DNA from: an uncultured Eubacterium sp.
Lineage (GTDB): Bacteria > Bacillota > Clostridia > Peptostreptococcales > Anaerovoracaceae
DNA: 6,079 nt
Reading direction: 5' to 3'
NCBI GenBank assembly: GCA_947367725.1
Contig: CANBFZ010000122.1
Location: forward strand, 1-6,079
Part shown: in pieces, positions 1 through 5,541 of the stretch
Position numbering within the stretch: the stretch's first letter is position 1
Layout: each line of letters opens with the position of its first letter
Made by a program: the position numbers and the translations under genes
The notes under the pieces: model-generated
What the model saw: only the letters and a program-made list of their open reading frames with translations
Databases searched by the model: none
What the model was told of the DNA's origin: nothing

Positions 1-1203
1 GACATCCCGATTATCATGGTTCGGGTGTGCGGTCACACTGCAGTCTGTAACTCCTGCGGTCTTGAAAAACTGAAAAAAATCAAAGAATACCCGGAAATCT
101 GCCGCGATGTAGATGAAGAACACGGGGTTTTAAAAGAAAATGCAGTACAATTTTTCTACTCCATTCTGGACGCACCAAGTCAGGCAGAAGTGGAAGATTA
201 CATCAAATTCGGCATAGAAAAGCTGAATGAAAAAGGTGTCACCGGCATTCAGTCTGACGATCTTGCCTCTCTGCCGGGTAAAAATTGGCGCCGCATTATG
301 GCAGCCTTTAAGGCGCTTGACAACCGCAGTGAAATGCACCTTCGCATCTACGAGCAGTGCCTCTTTGAACGCTTTGAAGACCTAAAAGTTTTTCTGGACG
401 AAGGCTACAGGACAGGACAGTGTGGGGAATATTTCACAGTGGGACCAGTCAAGCTGCTGCAGGATGGCTCTTTAGGCGCAAGAACTGCCGCGTTGTCTGC
501 GCCTTACGAGGGCGATTCTGATAACACTGGACTGATGATCTACGAGCAGAAAGAATTGAACGAAATCGTCGCCTATTGCGACAAGCACCAGATGCAGATT
601 GCGGTACACTGTATCGGAGACAGAGCCATGGATATGGTCATCAAAGCCATCGCCGCCTCCCCTTACCGAAAAGATAATCCAAAGGATCGCCACGGCATCG
701 TTCACGCGCAGATTACCAGTCAGAAGGTGCTTGATGCCATGAAGGAAAACCATGTCATCGCTTACATTCAACCTGTCTTTATCGATCTGGATATGCATAT
801 CGTAGAGCCGCGCATTGGCAAAGATCGCATGGACAAAGTTTATGCCTGGAAATCCATGCTGGACATGGGCATCCCCGCCTCTGGCGGTTCTGATGCGCCG
901 GTTGTCAGCTTTGATGTTCTAGAAAATATCTATTTTGCTGTAACACGTAAAGATATCCACGGCAATCCGCCGGAAGGCTGGCTGCCACAGGAGGCAATGT
1001 CCGTTCACGACGCAGTACGCCTGTTTACCACCGAAGCTGCTTACGCTTCCTATTCAGAAGACGTAAATGGCACCATCGAAACCGGCAAGCACGCCGATCT
1101 GGTTGTGCTTTCGCAAAATCTATATGAAATAGAACCTGACGCCATCAAAGACGTACAGGTAGAAATGACGATATTAGGAGGAAAGGTGATTTACAAAAGA
1201 TAA
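1..1203 (+). CDS. Amidohydrolase family protein, YtcJ-like (5' partial)
   Basis: This is a metal-dependent hydrolase of the amidohydrolase superfamily (Amidohydro_3, YtcJ-like), expected to be cytoplasmic and to cleave an amide or related C-N bond. The natural substrate is unknown for most members. The frame is open from base 1, so the methionine at 16 is internal; the true start and the N-terminal HxH metal motif lie upstream. Family hallmarks appear in order: a GHTAVCNS segment at about 31-54; VKLLQDGSLGARTAAL with its conserved Lys codon at 451-453; AVHCIGD with His at 607-609; GIVHAQ with His at 703-705; and GSDAPV with Asp at 892-894. The His and Asp residues are the expected metal ligands. 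The C-terminus carries the usual HADLVVL...ILGGKVIY ending of the small beta domain. About 400 residues are present of a usual 520-550. It ends in TAA, followed within 10 nt by a palindromic terminator. Family assignment is firm; substrate is not inferable. Confidence 0.93.
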   Translation, partial: DIPIIMVRVCGHTAVCNSCGLEKLKKIKEYPEICRDVDEEHGVLKENAVQFFYSILDAPSQAEVEDYIKFGIEKLNEKGVTGIQSDDLASLPGKNWRRIMAAFKALDNRSEMHLRIYEQCLFERFEDLKVFLDEGYRTGQCGEYFTVGPVKLLQDGSLGARTAALSAPYEGDSDNTGLMIYEQKELNEIVAYCDKHQMQIAVHCIGDRAMDMVIKAIAASPYRKDNPKDRHGIVHAQITSQKVLDAMKENHVIAYIQPVFIDLDMHIVEPRIGKDRMDKVYAWKSMLDMGIPASGGSDAPVVSFDVLENIYFAVTRKDIHGNPPEGWLPQEAMSVHDAVRLFTTEAAYASYSEDVNGTIETGKHADLVVLSQNLYEIEPDAIKDVQVEMTILGGKVIYKR

Positions 1204-1209
1204 GGAATC

Positions 1210-1256
1210 AGATAAAGAATTCGAGCGTGCCCGGGGCACGCTCGAATTCTTTATCT
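1210..1256. terminator. Bidirectional terminator, perfect 47-nt palindrome
   Basis: The arms at 1210-1232 and 1234-1256 are exact reverse complements around a single central base (1233). The GC-rich core (1222-1244) is flanked by AAAGAA on the left and TTCTTT on the right, so the RNA from either strand ends its stem in a U-rich stretch. It lies 7 nt after the stop of the (+) amidohydrolase and 18 nt after the stop of the (-) alcohol dehydrogenase, where convergent transcripts must both end. The U-tract is interrupted by C and lies inside the stem, so its efficiency is an inference. Each arm contains GAATTC and the apex is CCCGGG. Confidence 0.85.
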
Positions 1257-1274
1257 CGCCTATATATCTGCGCA

Positions 1275-2441
1275 TTACAGCGCTTTTTTATAAATATCCA
1301 GCACATCAGCAGCAGTCAATGGCACATAAGTTTCCTGTAAATCCTTTTCCACTCTTTCTGCCATTTCAGCCAGTGCATCCAGTTTGTCTTCCCCGATGCC
1401 CACTTCCCGCAGCGTTTTCGGAAGCCCCATGGCAGCAAAGAACGCGCGGGTCTTCTCGATGGAAAGTTTCGCGATTTCTTCCGTCTCTTTATGCGGACTG
1501 ATGCCCCATACATTGCGTCCGTATTCGGCAAATTTCTCTACTGTTTCATCAGAAAGAACTTTTTCCATCCAGACCGGCGTCAAAATAGCGAGACCTTCCC
1601 CGTGGGTAATATCATAATATGCCGCAAGAATATGCTGCATCGGATGAACGCTCCATGGCACATCACTGCCATAGGAAAGTAGCCCGTTAATGGCAAGGCT
1701 TCCCGCCCACATCAGATTGGCTCTGGCTTCGTAGTTGTCAGGCTCCGCAAGAGCAACAGGCCCGTACTTAATACAGGTCTTTAATACGGCTTCACACAGC
1801 CTGGCCTGCAGAAATGCGTCCTTTTCCCTGGTAAAATAGACTTCCAATACATGGCTTATGATATCGGCAGTACCGGAAGCGGTCTGCCGCTTTGACACGC
1901 TGTAGGTATAAGTCGGATCCAGAATGGAAAAAGCAGGGTTCAAAAGTTCACTTGCCGCATCCAGCTTTTCGTTGGTGGCAAAATTGGTAATGACAGCATA
2001 TTGCTCCATTTCAGAGCCGGTTGCTGCAAGGGTAAGCACTGCTGTAATCGGCAGCGCTTCTTTAATCTTGCTTCCGTCAAGGACCAGATCCCATGCAGGA
2101 CCATCATATTTTGCCGCTGCTGCCACCACTTTGGCACAGTCGATGGAACTGCCGCCGCCGACAGCAAGCACCGCGTCAATATGATTTTCCCTGCAAATCT
2201 GCGCCCCTTTTTCTACCGTTTCCACTCTTGGATTGGGTTCAACACCGGAAAGTTCAAAATACTCGATTCCGTTTTCGCTTAAAATCTCCGTTACTTTATC
2301 GTAAATCCCGTTCTTTTTAATGCTGCCGCCGCCGTACACCAGCAGCACCCGGTTTCCAAACGCGGCGATTTTGGAAAGTTTTTCAATCTGCCCTTTTCCA
2401 AAATAAATTTTGGTAGGAATGGAATAATCAAAGTTCTGCAT
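1275..2441 (-). CDS. Iron-type alcohol dehydrogenase, butanol dehydrogenase (BdhA/BdhB/YqhD) subfamily
   Basis: A 388-residue NAD(P)H-dependent oxidoreductase predicted to reduce aldehydes to primary alcohols (for example butyraldehyde to butanol) in the cytoplasm. Length and motifs match the BdhA/BdhB/YqhD group. The N-terminal Rossmann-like nucleotide-binding domain shows FDYSIPTKIYFGKG (4-17), YGGGSIKKNG (36-45, typical of the NADPH-preferring YqhD branch) and GGGSSIDCAK (95-104). TLAATGSEM (137-145) follows. The all-helical C-terminal domain carries the four metal ligands expected from YqhD: Asp193 and His197 in GTADIISHVLE, His266 in HPMQH, and His280 in DITHGEG. His270 is also conserved. 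The ATG at 2439-2441 has GGAGG six bases upstream, inside the end of the acyl-CoA synthetase gene. The two genes overlap by 14 nt and are almost certainly co-transcribed and translationally coupled. The gene ends in TAA before a palindromic terminator. Metal (Fe or Zn) and substrate range are inferred only. Confidence 0.95.
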   Translation of the reverse strand: MQNFDYSIPTKIYFGKGQIEKLSKIAAFGNRVLLVYGGGSIKKNGIYDKVTEILSENGIEYFELSGVEPNPRVETVEKGAQICRENHIDAVLAVGGGSSIDCAKVVAAAAKYDGPAWDLVLDGSKIKEALPITAVLTLAATGSEMEQYAVITNFATNEKLDAASELLNPAFSILDPTYTYSVSKRQTASGTADIISHVLEVYFTREKDAFLQARLCEAVLKTCIKYGPVALAEPDNYEARANLMWAGSLAINGLLSYGSDVPWSVHPMQHILAAYYDITHGEGLAILTPVWMEKVLSDETVEKFAEYGRNVWGISPHKETEEIAKLSIEKTRAFFAAMGLPKTLREVGIGEDKLDALAEMAERVEKDLQETYVPLTAADVLDIYKKAL

Positions 2442-4170
2442 GCAGTGCCTCCAATTCTTTCTCTATCTGCTTGAGTTCCTCATTTCTCTTAGTCTTCTGT
2501 GTGGTGGTCTTAATCGTCGGATTCTCAGACAAATAATATTTCTTCACCCTCTTATACGCCGGCATAGTATCGTTAATTTCGTTCATATCCCGGTCAAGCT
2601 GCGCCTGCAAATCTTCCAGGCTCATATTGGTTTCAGACAGATAGGACTTGTCGTATACCACTTTCGCCCACAGTACCACATCGTTTGCCTTATGTCTTGT
2701 GAAGACCATGCTTTCCTCCACATACGGCAGTACGTTGATCAGGTTTTCGATTTCTTCTGGATAGACATTCTTTCCGTTTTTCATGACGATGACGTTCTTC
2801 TTACGACCGCAGATAAACAGATAACCCGCTTCATCAAAGTAGGCAAGATCGCCTGTGTGCAGCCATCCGTCCACAATCATCTCATCGGTCGCTTCCTGAT
2901 TATCGTAATAGCCCAGCATCACATTATCGCCCCGTACCACAAGCTCTCCAATGCCCTCTTCATTGGCGTCGACGATTTTGCCTTCCACGTTGGGCATCAG
3001 CTTGCCACAGGAACCTGGTTTGAGATAACGGTACGTCTCGCTGGAAATCGTCGGCGCAGTTTCCGTCAGACCATATCCCTGCACCGTAAGAATACCGAAA
3101 TCATTGAGCCCCTTTGCCACTACTGGGTCAAGGGCTGCCGCGCCGTTGATGATAAAACGCATCCTGCCGCCCAGCTGTTCAATGATATCCTGAAACAACT
3201 TCCGACGCACGTTAATGCCGATTTTTTCTGTCAAATCGCAAATTTTTAAAGCCTTCTGCACCTTCTCTGCCTTGCCCTGCTTTTCGATGCCCTTCATAAT
3301 CTTCTTGTACATATTTTCCAGAAGCAGCGGCACGCTCATAATGACAGAAACGCCGTATTCCTTCATATTGGCGCTGACATATTTGAGTCCGTCGCAGAAG
3401 CAGTTCTTCATCCCCTGAGACAGGAAAGTCAAAAGTCCGCTCATACCGTAGCAGTGATGCAACGGCAGAATCATCATATTCACATCGTCCGGGAAGAAAA
3501 GTTCTTCACAGTTCATGCCGTAGTTGCAGCTCATAAAGTTTCTGTGGGAAAGCATCACTGCTTTGGACTGTTCTGTTGTTCCTGATGTAAAGAGCAGATA
3601 GTGCATCGCGTCCGGATCGATTGCCGCATCCAGATATCTGCGGTCGCCGCCTTCTGTCAGCGCCTGCCCCTGATCCAAAAGTTCCATCAGAACCACGCCT
3701 TCTTTCGGCTGAAAATCCATGGCTACAATCATAGAAAGACTTGTGGATTTTTCCGCAAAGATTTCCTCGATCAAGGCAGCACTCTTTTTGTCGTAAAAAA
3801 CAGCCTCCGCTTTACTCCGATTCAAACAGCTTACGATTTCTTCTTTCTGCAGCGCTTTGTCAAGAGGCACCGTTACGCCAACACCGCAGCTTACTGCAAA
3901 GTACGCAAGACACCAGTTATAGCTATTTTCGCCGATGACCGCAATTCTCTTATCCTTATAACCTCTCTCGATGAGCGCCGTTCCCAGATGTCCCATCGTC
4001 TCAAAGAGTTTCTCGTAGGTGGTATTGATATAGTTGACTTCTTTGGTTTCTTTGTTCTTGATTTTCGTTACAAAGGCTACGCGGCCTGCGTATTTTTCGG
4101 CTGAGGTGCGAAGCAAGTCGCGCATGTCCGTAAACTCATGGAATTTCTTTTCCAGTTTATAATTTTTCAT
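2428..4170 (-). CDS. Long-chain acyl-CoA synthetase / AMP-binding protein (ANL superfamily)
   Basis: A 580-residue acid:CoA ligase that should activate a carboxylic acid, probably a fatty acid, with ATP to an acyl-adenylate and then to acyl-CoA. All core ANL motifs are present in order: P-loop LLFTSGTTEQSKAVMLSH (192-209); PLHHCYGM (236-243); GAAALDP (343-349); GYGLTETAP (365-373); WLHTGD (436-441), with the ribose-binding Asp441; and GRKKNVIVMKNGKNVYP (455-471), the hinge and CoA region. The C-terminal catalytic Lys559 lies in IKTTTQKTKR, which corresponds to the usual PxTxxGKxxR motif. The P-loop departs from the usual TSGTTGxPKG (Glu, Ser and Ala in place of Gly, Pro and Gly). There is no signal peptide or obvious membrane helix. 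The start is ATG at 4168-4170 with AAGGAAG about six bases upstream. It is first in a two-gene operon, with its TGA stop inside the dehydrogenase gene. Long-chain specificity is inferred from general resemblance to FadD/FAA1-type enzymes; shorter or branched acids are possible. Confidence 0.93.
   Translation of the reverse strand: MKNYKLEKKFHEFTDMRDLLRTSAEKYAGRVAFVTKIKNKETKEVNYINTTYEKLFETMGHLGTALIERGYKDKRIAVIGENSYNWCLAYFAVSCGVGVTVPLDKALQKEEIVSCLNRSKAEAVFYDKKSAALIEEIFAEKSTSLSMIVAMDFQPKEGVVLMELLDQGQALTEGGDRRYLDAAIDPDAMHYLLFTSGTTEQSKAVMLSHRNFMSCNYGMNCEELFFPDDVNMMILPLHHCYGMSGLLTFLSQGMKNCFCDGLKYVSANMKEYGVSVIMSVPLLLENMYKKIMKGIEKQGKAEKVQKALKICDLTEKIGINVRRKLFQDIIEQLGGRMRFIINGAAALDPVVAKGLNDFGILTVQGYGLTETAPTISSETYRYLKPGSCGKLMPNVEGKIVDANEEGIGELVVRGDNVMLGYYDNQEATDEMIVDGWLHTGDLAYFDEAGYLFICGRKKNVIVMKNGKNVYPEEIENLINVLPYVEESMVFTRHKANDVVLWAKVVYDKSYLSETNMSLEDLQAQLDRDMNEINDTMPAYKRVKKYYLSENPTIKTTTQKTKRNEELKQIEKELEALHAEL
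2448..2452 (-). promoter_or_regulatory. Ribosome binding site of the alcohol dehydrogenase, inside the upstream gene
   Basis: On the minus strand GGAGG is followed by six bases and then ATG. It lies within the last codons of the acyl-CoA synthetase. Ribosomes finishing that gene cover this site, so translational coupling or re-initiation is likely. It also fixes the dehydrogenase start at 2441. Confidence 0.85.
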
Positions 4171-4175
4171 ATTTT

Positions 4176-4182
4176 CTTCCTT
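4176..4182 (-). promoter_or_regulatory. Ribosome binding site of the acyl-CoA synthetase
   Basis: The minus strand reads AAGGAAG, followed by AAAAT and then the ATG at 4170. It is purine-rich but not a perfect anti-16S match; the AGGA core (4178-4181) is seven bases from the start. It supports the ATG at 4170, and the next Met is at residue 16, well inside the conserved N-terminus. Confidence 0.65.
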
Positions 4183-4210
4183 CTATATGATAGTAAGTTT
4201 TCTAAATTAT

Positions 4211-4239
4211 AGCATATCACGTTCAACAGACAGTGTCAA
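4211..4239 (-). promoter_or_regulatory. Extended -10 sigma-A promoter of the acyl-CoA synthetase/dehydrogenase operon
   Basis: Read on the minus strand, a perfect TTGACA (4234-4239) is followed by a 17-bp spacer and TATGCT (4211-4216). TGA immediately precedes the -10, giving an extended -10 TGn element. Transcription would begin near 4204, leaving a leader of about 34 nt with no room for a large regulatory RNA. No operator-like inverted repeat was recognised around it. Confidence 0.72.
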
Positions 4240-4339
4240 ACGCCAGCTGTTTCATCAAAGGGCAAATCCATGAAATGCGTCATCCGTCTACAAAAATTGA
4301 CAAAAAGCGAAACAGCAGAAATTTATCAATGGTATAGTC

Positions 4340-4364
4340 AGGAAAGGATTTTCATGCCTTTCCC
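4340..4364 (-). terminator. Possible weak terminator hairpin after the pentapeptide-repeat gene
   Basis: GGAAAGG and CCTTTCC (4341-4347 and 4357-4363) form a 7-bp stem, eight with a G-U pair, around a 9-nt loop, beginning six bases after the TAG of the pentapeptide-repeat gene. No U-run follows on the minus strand, so it is at best a weak intrinsic terminator or an RNA-stabilising hairpin. The rest of the roughly 200-nt gap to the acyl-CoA synthetase contains that gene's promoter and nothing else I recognise. Confidence 0.35.
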
Positions 4365-4369
4365 CCTAT

Positions 4370-5023
4370 CTAATCTTTGATGATAATCCCCAGCATTTTT
4401 GCCAGTTCTGCCGCCTGAAACAGATTTACTTTCGCCCCTTTCAGTTCTCCGTTTTCTGTAGAAACCCGCATGCCCTCTAATATGCAGGTAGTAAAATCAA
4501 CATCTTTTAATTTGGTCTTGAAAAATTCTGTTCCGATGCATTGATTCTGATCGAATTGCAGCTTCTTCAGCTTACAGTTTGCAAAAAAGCTTTCTGTTAA
4601 ATCACATCCAGTCATGCTGCACTGTTCCAGCTTTGTTTCTGTAAAATTTGCCATCGCCATGGCGCAATCTACATAAGCCGCATGGCTAATACTGCACTGG
4701 CTGAAATCTGTTCCCACAAGCTGACAGTTGTGAAATTGGATGCGATTCAGCCATCCCCCAGCAAAGCTGCATCCCGGCAGCTGGCAGTTTTTAAACAGGA
4801 TATTTTTAAAGTCAGTTTTCTTCAGATTGCAGCGAATCAACGTACAGTTTTCAAACACTACCGTATCAAAATTGAGGTCGTTGAACACTTCTTCTTCGAT
4901 ATGTTCCCCGCAAAATTTCACTTCTTCAATGTCGCAGCCCTCCTCCCTGCTGCGATATACATAAGTATAAAAATCGTTGGCAGCATGGGGTATCTGCGGC
5001 AAATGAATCCATTCTTCTTTCAT
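4370..5023 (-). CDS. Pentapeptide-repeat protein with a cysteine column
   Basis: A 217-residue protein, probably cytoplasmic (no signal peptide or membrane helix), built almost entirely of pentapeptide repeats. Counting from the ATG at 5021-5023, a large hydrophobic residue (F, L, I, M, Y or V) recurs every five residues from Ile32 to Val187. The only clear exception is Cys162, so there are about 32 repeats, or eight coils of a right-handed quadrilateral beta-helix. Twelve of its 14 cysteines fall at the inward-facing i-2 position, six of them spaced at multiples of 20 residues (60, 80, 100, 120, 140, 180). The N-terminal 30 residues are acidic and aromatic; the C-terminal 30 (LFQAAELAKMLGI) look like a capping helix. 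Gyrase-protecting Qnr/MfpA proteins have this fold and a similar size, but most pentapeptide-repeat proteins have no known function, so none is assigned. It has its own promoter and appears monocistronic. An in-frame TTG at 5033-5035 would add four residues but sits one base from the ribosome binding site. Confidence 0.9.
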   Translation of the reverse strand: MKEEWIHLPQIPHAANDFYTYVYRSREEGCDIEEVKFCGEHIEEEVFNDLNFDTVVFENCTLIRCNLKKTDFKNILFKNCQLPGCSFAGGWLNRIQFHNCQLVGTDFSQCSISHAAYVDCAMAMANFTETKLEQCSMTGCDLTESFFANCKLKKLQFDQNQCIGTEFFKTKLKDVDFTTCILEGMRVSTENGELKGAKVNLFQAAELAKMLGIIIKD

Positions 5024-5036
5024 ATGTGGTATCAAA

Positions 5037-5042
5037 CTCCTT
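5037..5042 (-). promoter_or_regulatory. Ribosome binding site that decides the pentapeptide-repeat protein start
   Basis: AAGGAG on the minus strand is a strong Shine-Dalgarno sequence. It lies 13 bases before the ATG at 5023 but only one base before the in-frame TTG at 5035. An in-frame TGA at 5042-5044 overlaps this site and closes the frame upstream, so only these two starts are possible. The ATG is preferred, although 13 bases is at the long end of normal spacing. Confidence 0.65.
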
Positions 5043-5059
5043 CACCATAGTATCTTTCT

Positions 5060-5089
5060 ATTATACTACAAATCCTACCCGCCTGTCGC
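5060..5089 (-). promoter_or_regulatory. Probable sigma-A promoter of the pentapeptide-repeat gene
   Basis: A perfect TATAAT on the minus strand (5060-5065) is preceded by an 18-bp spacer and GCGACA (5084-5089), which matches TTGACA at four of six bases. Transcription would start near 5053, about 11 nt before the Shine-Dalgarno. It is divergent from the T-box promoter, with roughly 60 bp between the two -35 elements. Confidence 0.6.
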
Positions 5090-5148
5090 TATTTTCTTAT
5101 CTTAATTTGGCGCATGCATGGTCTGCTATGAAAAACGATCGTTCCCTC

Positions 5149-5177
5149 TTGACGTTTCCTTTATATTGTGTTAGTAT
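5149..5177 (+). promoter_or_regulatory. Extended -10 sigma-A promoter of the T-box/PaaK transcript
   Basis: TTGACG (5149-5154), a 17-bp spacer and TAGTAT (5172-5177) are seen, with TGT directly before the -10 (5169-5171) as an extended -10 element. Transcription would start near 5184, about 25 nt before the base of T-box stem I, as expected for such leaders. A 10-bp palindrome AACGATCGTT (5134-5143) sits just upstream of the -35. Confidence 0.7.
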
Positions 5178-5208
5178 TTCTGCATACGAATTTCATAGAA
5201 AACAAACC

Positions 5209-5485
5209 GTTGACCGAGAGTAGTAACAGGCAGAAGCTGTCTACAGAGAACTGCAGGTGGTGAGATTGCAGTGATGAGCATGCCATGTGAATGGACTTGG
5301 GAGGGCAACCTGAATCGCCTTTACAGCATAGAAATATCGGCGTAGTATGGAAGACGGGTTCGACCGTGATATCGAAGGACATATGATGGTATGTTCAGAG
5401 TGGGCTTATTCGTGAGGATAGGTCAATTAGGGTGGTATCGCAGAAGTTGCAGGCTTTTGTCCCTAGCGGGGCGAAAGCTTTTTTG
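5209..5485 (+). promoter_or_regulatory. T-box riboswitch (tRNA-sensing leader); specifier UGG (Trp) or GGA (Gly)
   Basis: This leader senses an uncharged tRNA and lets transcription continue into the ligase gene when that tRNA is poorly aminoacylated. Stem I runs from GUUG/CAAC (5209-5212 with 5306-5309) through a kink-turn region and helix CCGAG/CUUGG (5214-5218 with 5296-5300). Next is the specifier loop, with the loop-E pair AGUA (5222-5225) and GAA (5289-5291). Helix ACAGGCA/UGCC-A-UGU (5226-5232 with 5281-5288) follows, then the AGAGA bulge (5245-5249) and a distal hairpin whose loop contains UGGUGAGA (5258-5265). A stem III-like hairpin spans about 5334-5372. The T-box core AGGGUGGUAUCGCAG is at 5429-5443. 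In the antiterminator, AGGG pairs with CCCU (5461-5464), a 7-nt bulge UGGUAUC follows, and GCAGAAG pairs with CUUUUGU (5454-5460). UGGU would pair with a tRNA ending in ACCA, or GCCA by wobble. The specifier is ambiguous because the loop has only UGGA between GAA and the lower helix. Confidence 0.93.
5451..5485 (+). terminator. T-box-controlled intrinsic terminator
   Basis: GCTTTTGTCCC (5453-5463) pairs with GGGGCGAAAGC (5468-5478) around a TAGC loop. The stem can extend by two more pairs into the T-run at 5479-5484. Its left arm contains the CUUUUGU and CCC bases that the antiterminator also needs (5454-5463), so the two structures exclude each other, as required for T-box control. Confidence 0.92.
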
Positions 5486-5541
5486 TTTGTCAGAAAACCT
5501 TTCTCGCCCTCCAAATTCAAAGAAAGATGAGGTACACAGAA

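Noticed and set aside
2440..3249. 269-codon open frame on the plus strand
   Set aside because: It lies entirely opposite the acyl-CoA synthetase, whose motifs are unmistakable. The translation is rich in His, Phe and Ile, as expected from an antisense frame.
4206..4211. Perfect TATAAT on the minus strand upstream of the acyl-CoA synthetase as the -10 box
   Set aside because: It lies 22 bp from the perfect TTGACA, too far for sigma-A. The overlapping TATGCT gives a 17-bp spacer and an extended -10.
4297..4338. Plus-strand TTGACA (4297-4302) with TATAGT (4333-4338) as a promoter
   Set aside because: The spacer is 30 bp and no plus-strand gene lies downstream before 5149.
5291..5293. AUG (Met) as the T-box specifier, which would suit the A73 discriminator implied by UGGU
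   Set aside because: Its first base belongs to the conserved loop-E GAA, so it cannot be presented as the specifier codon.
5527..5529. In-frame ATG as the start of the PaaK-family gene
   Set aside because: The only good Shine-Dalgarno (GAGG, 5529-5532) overlaps it, and what precedes it is weak. The ATG at 5542 has proper nine-base spacing.
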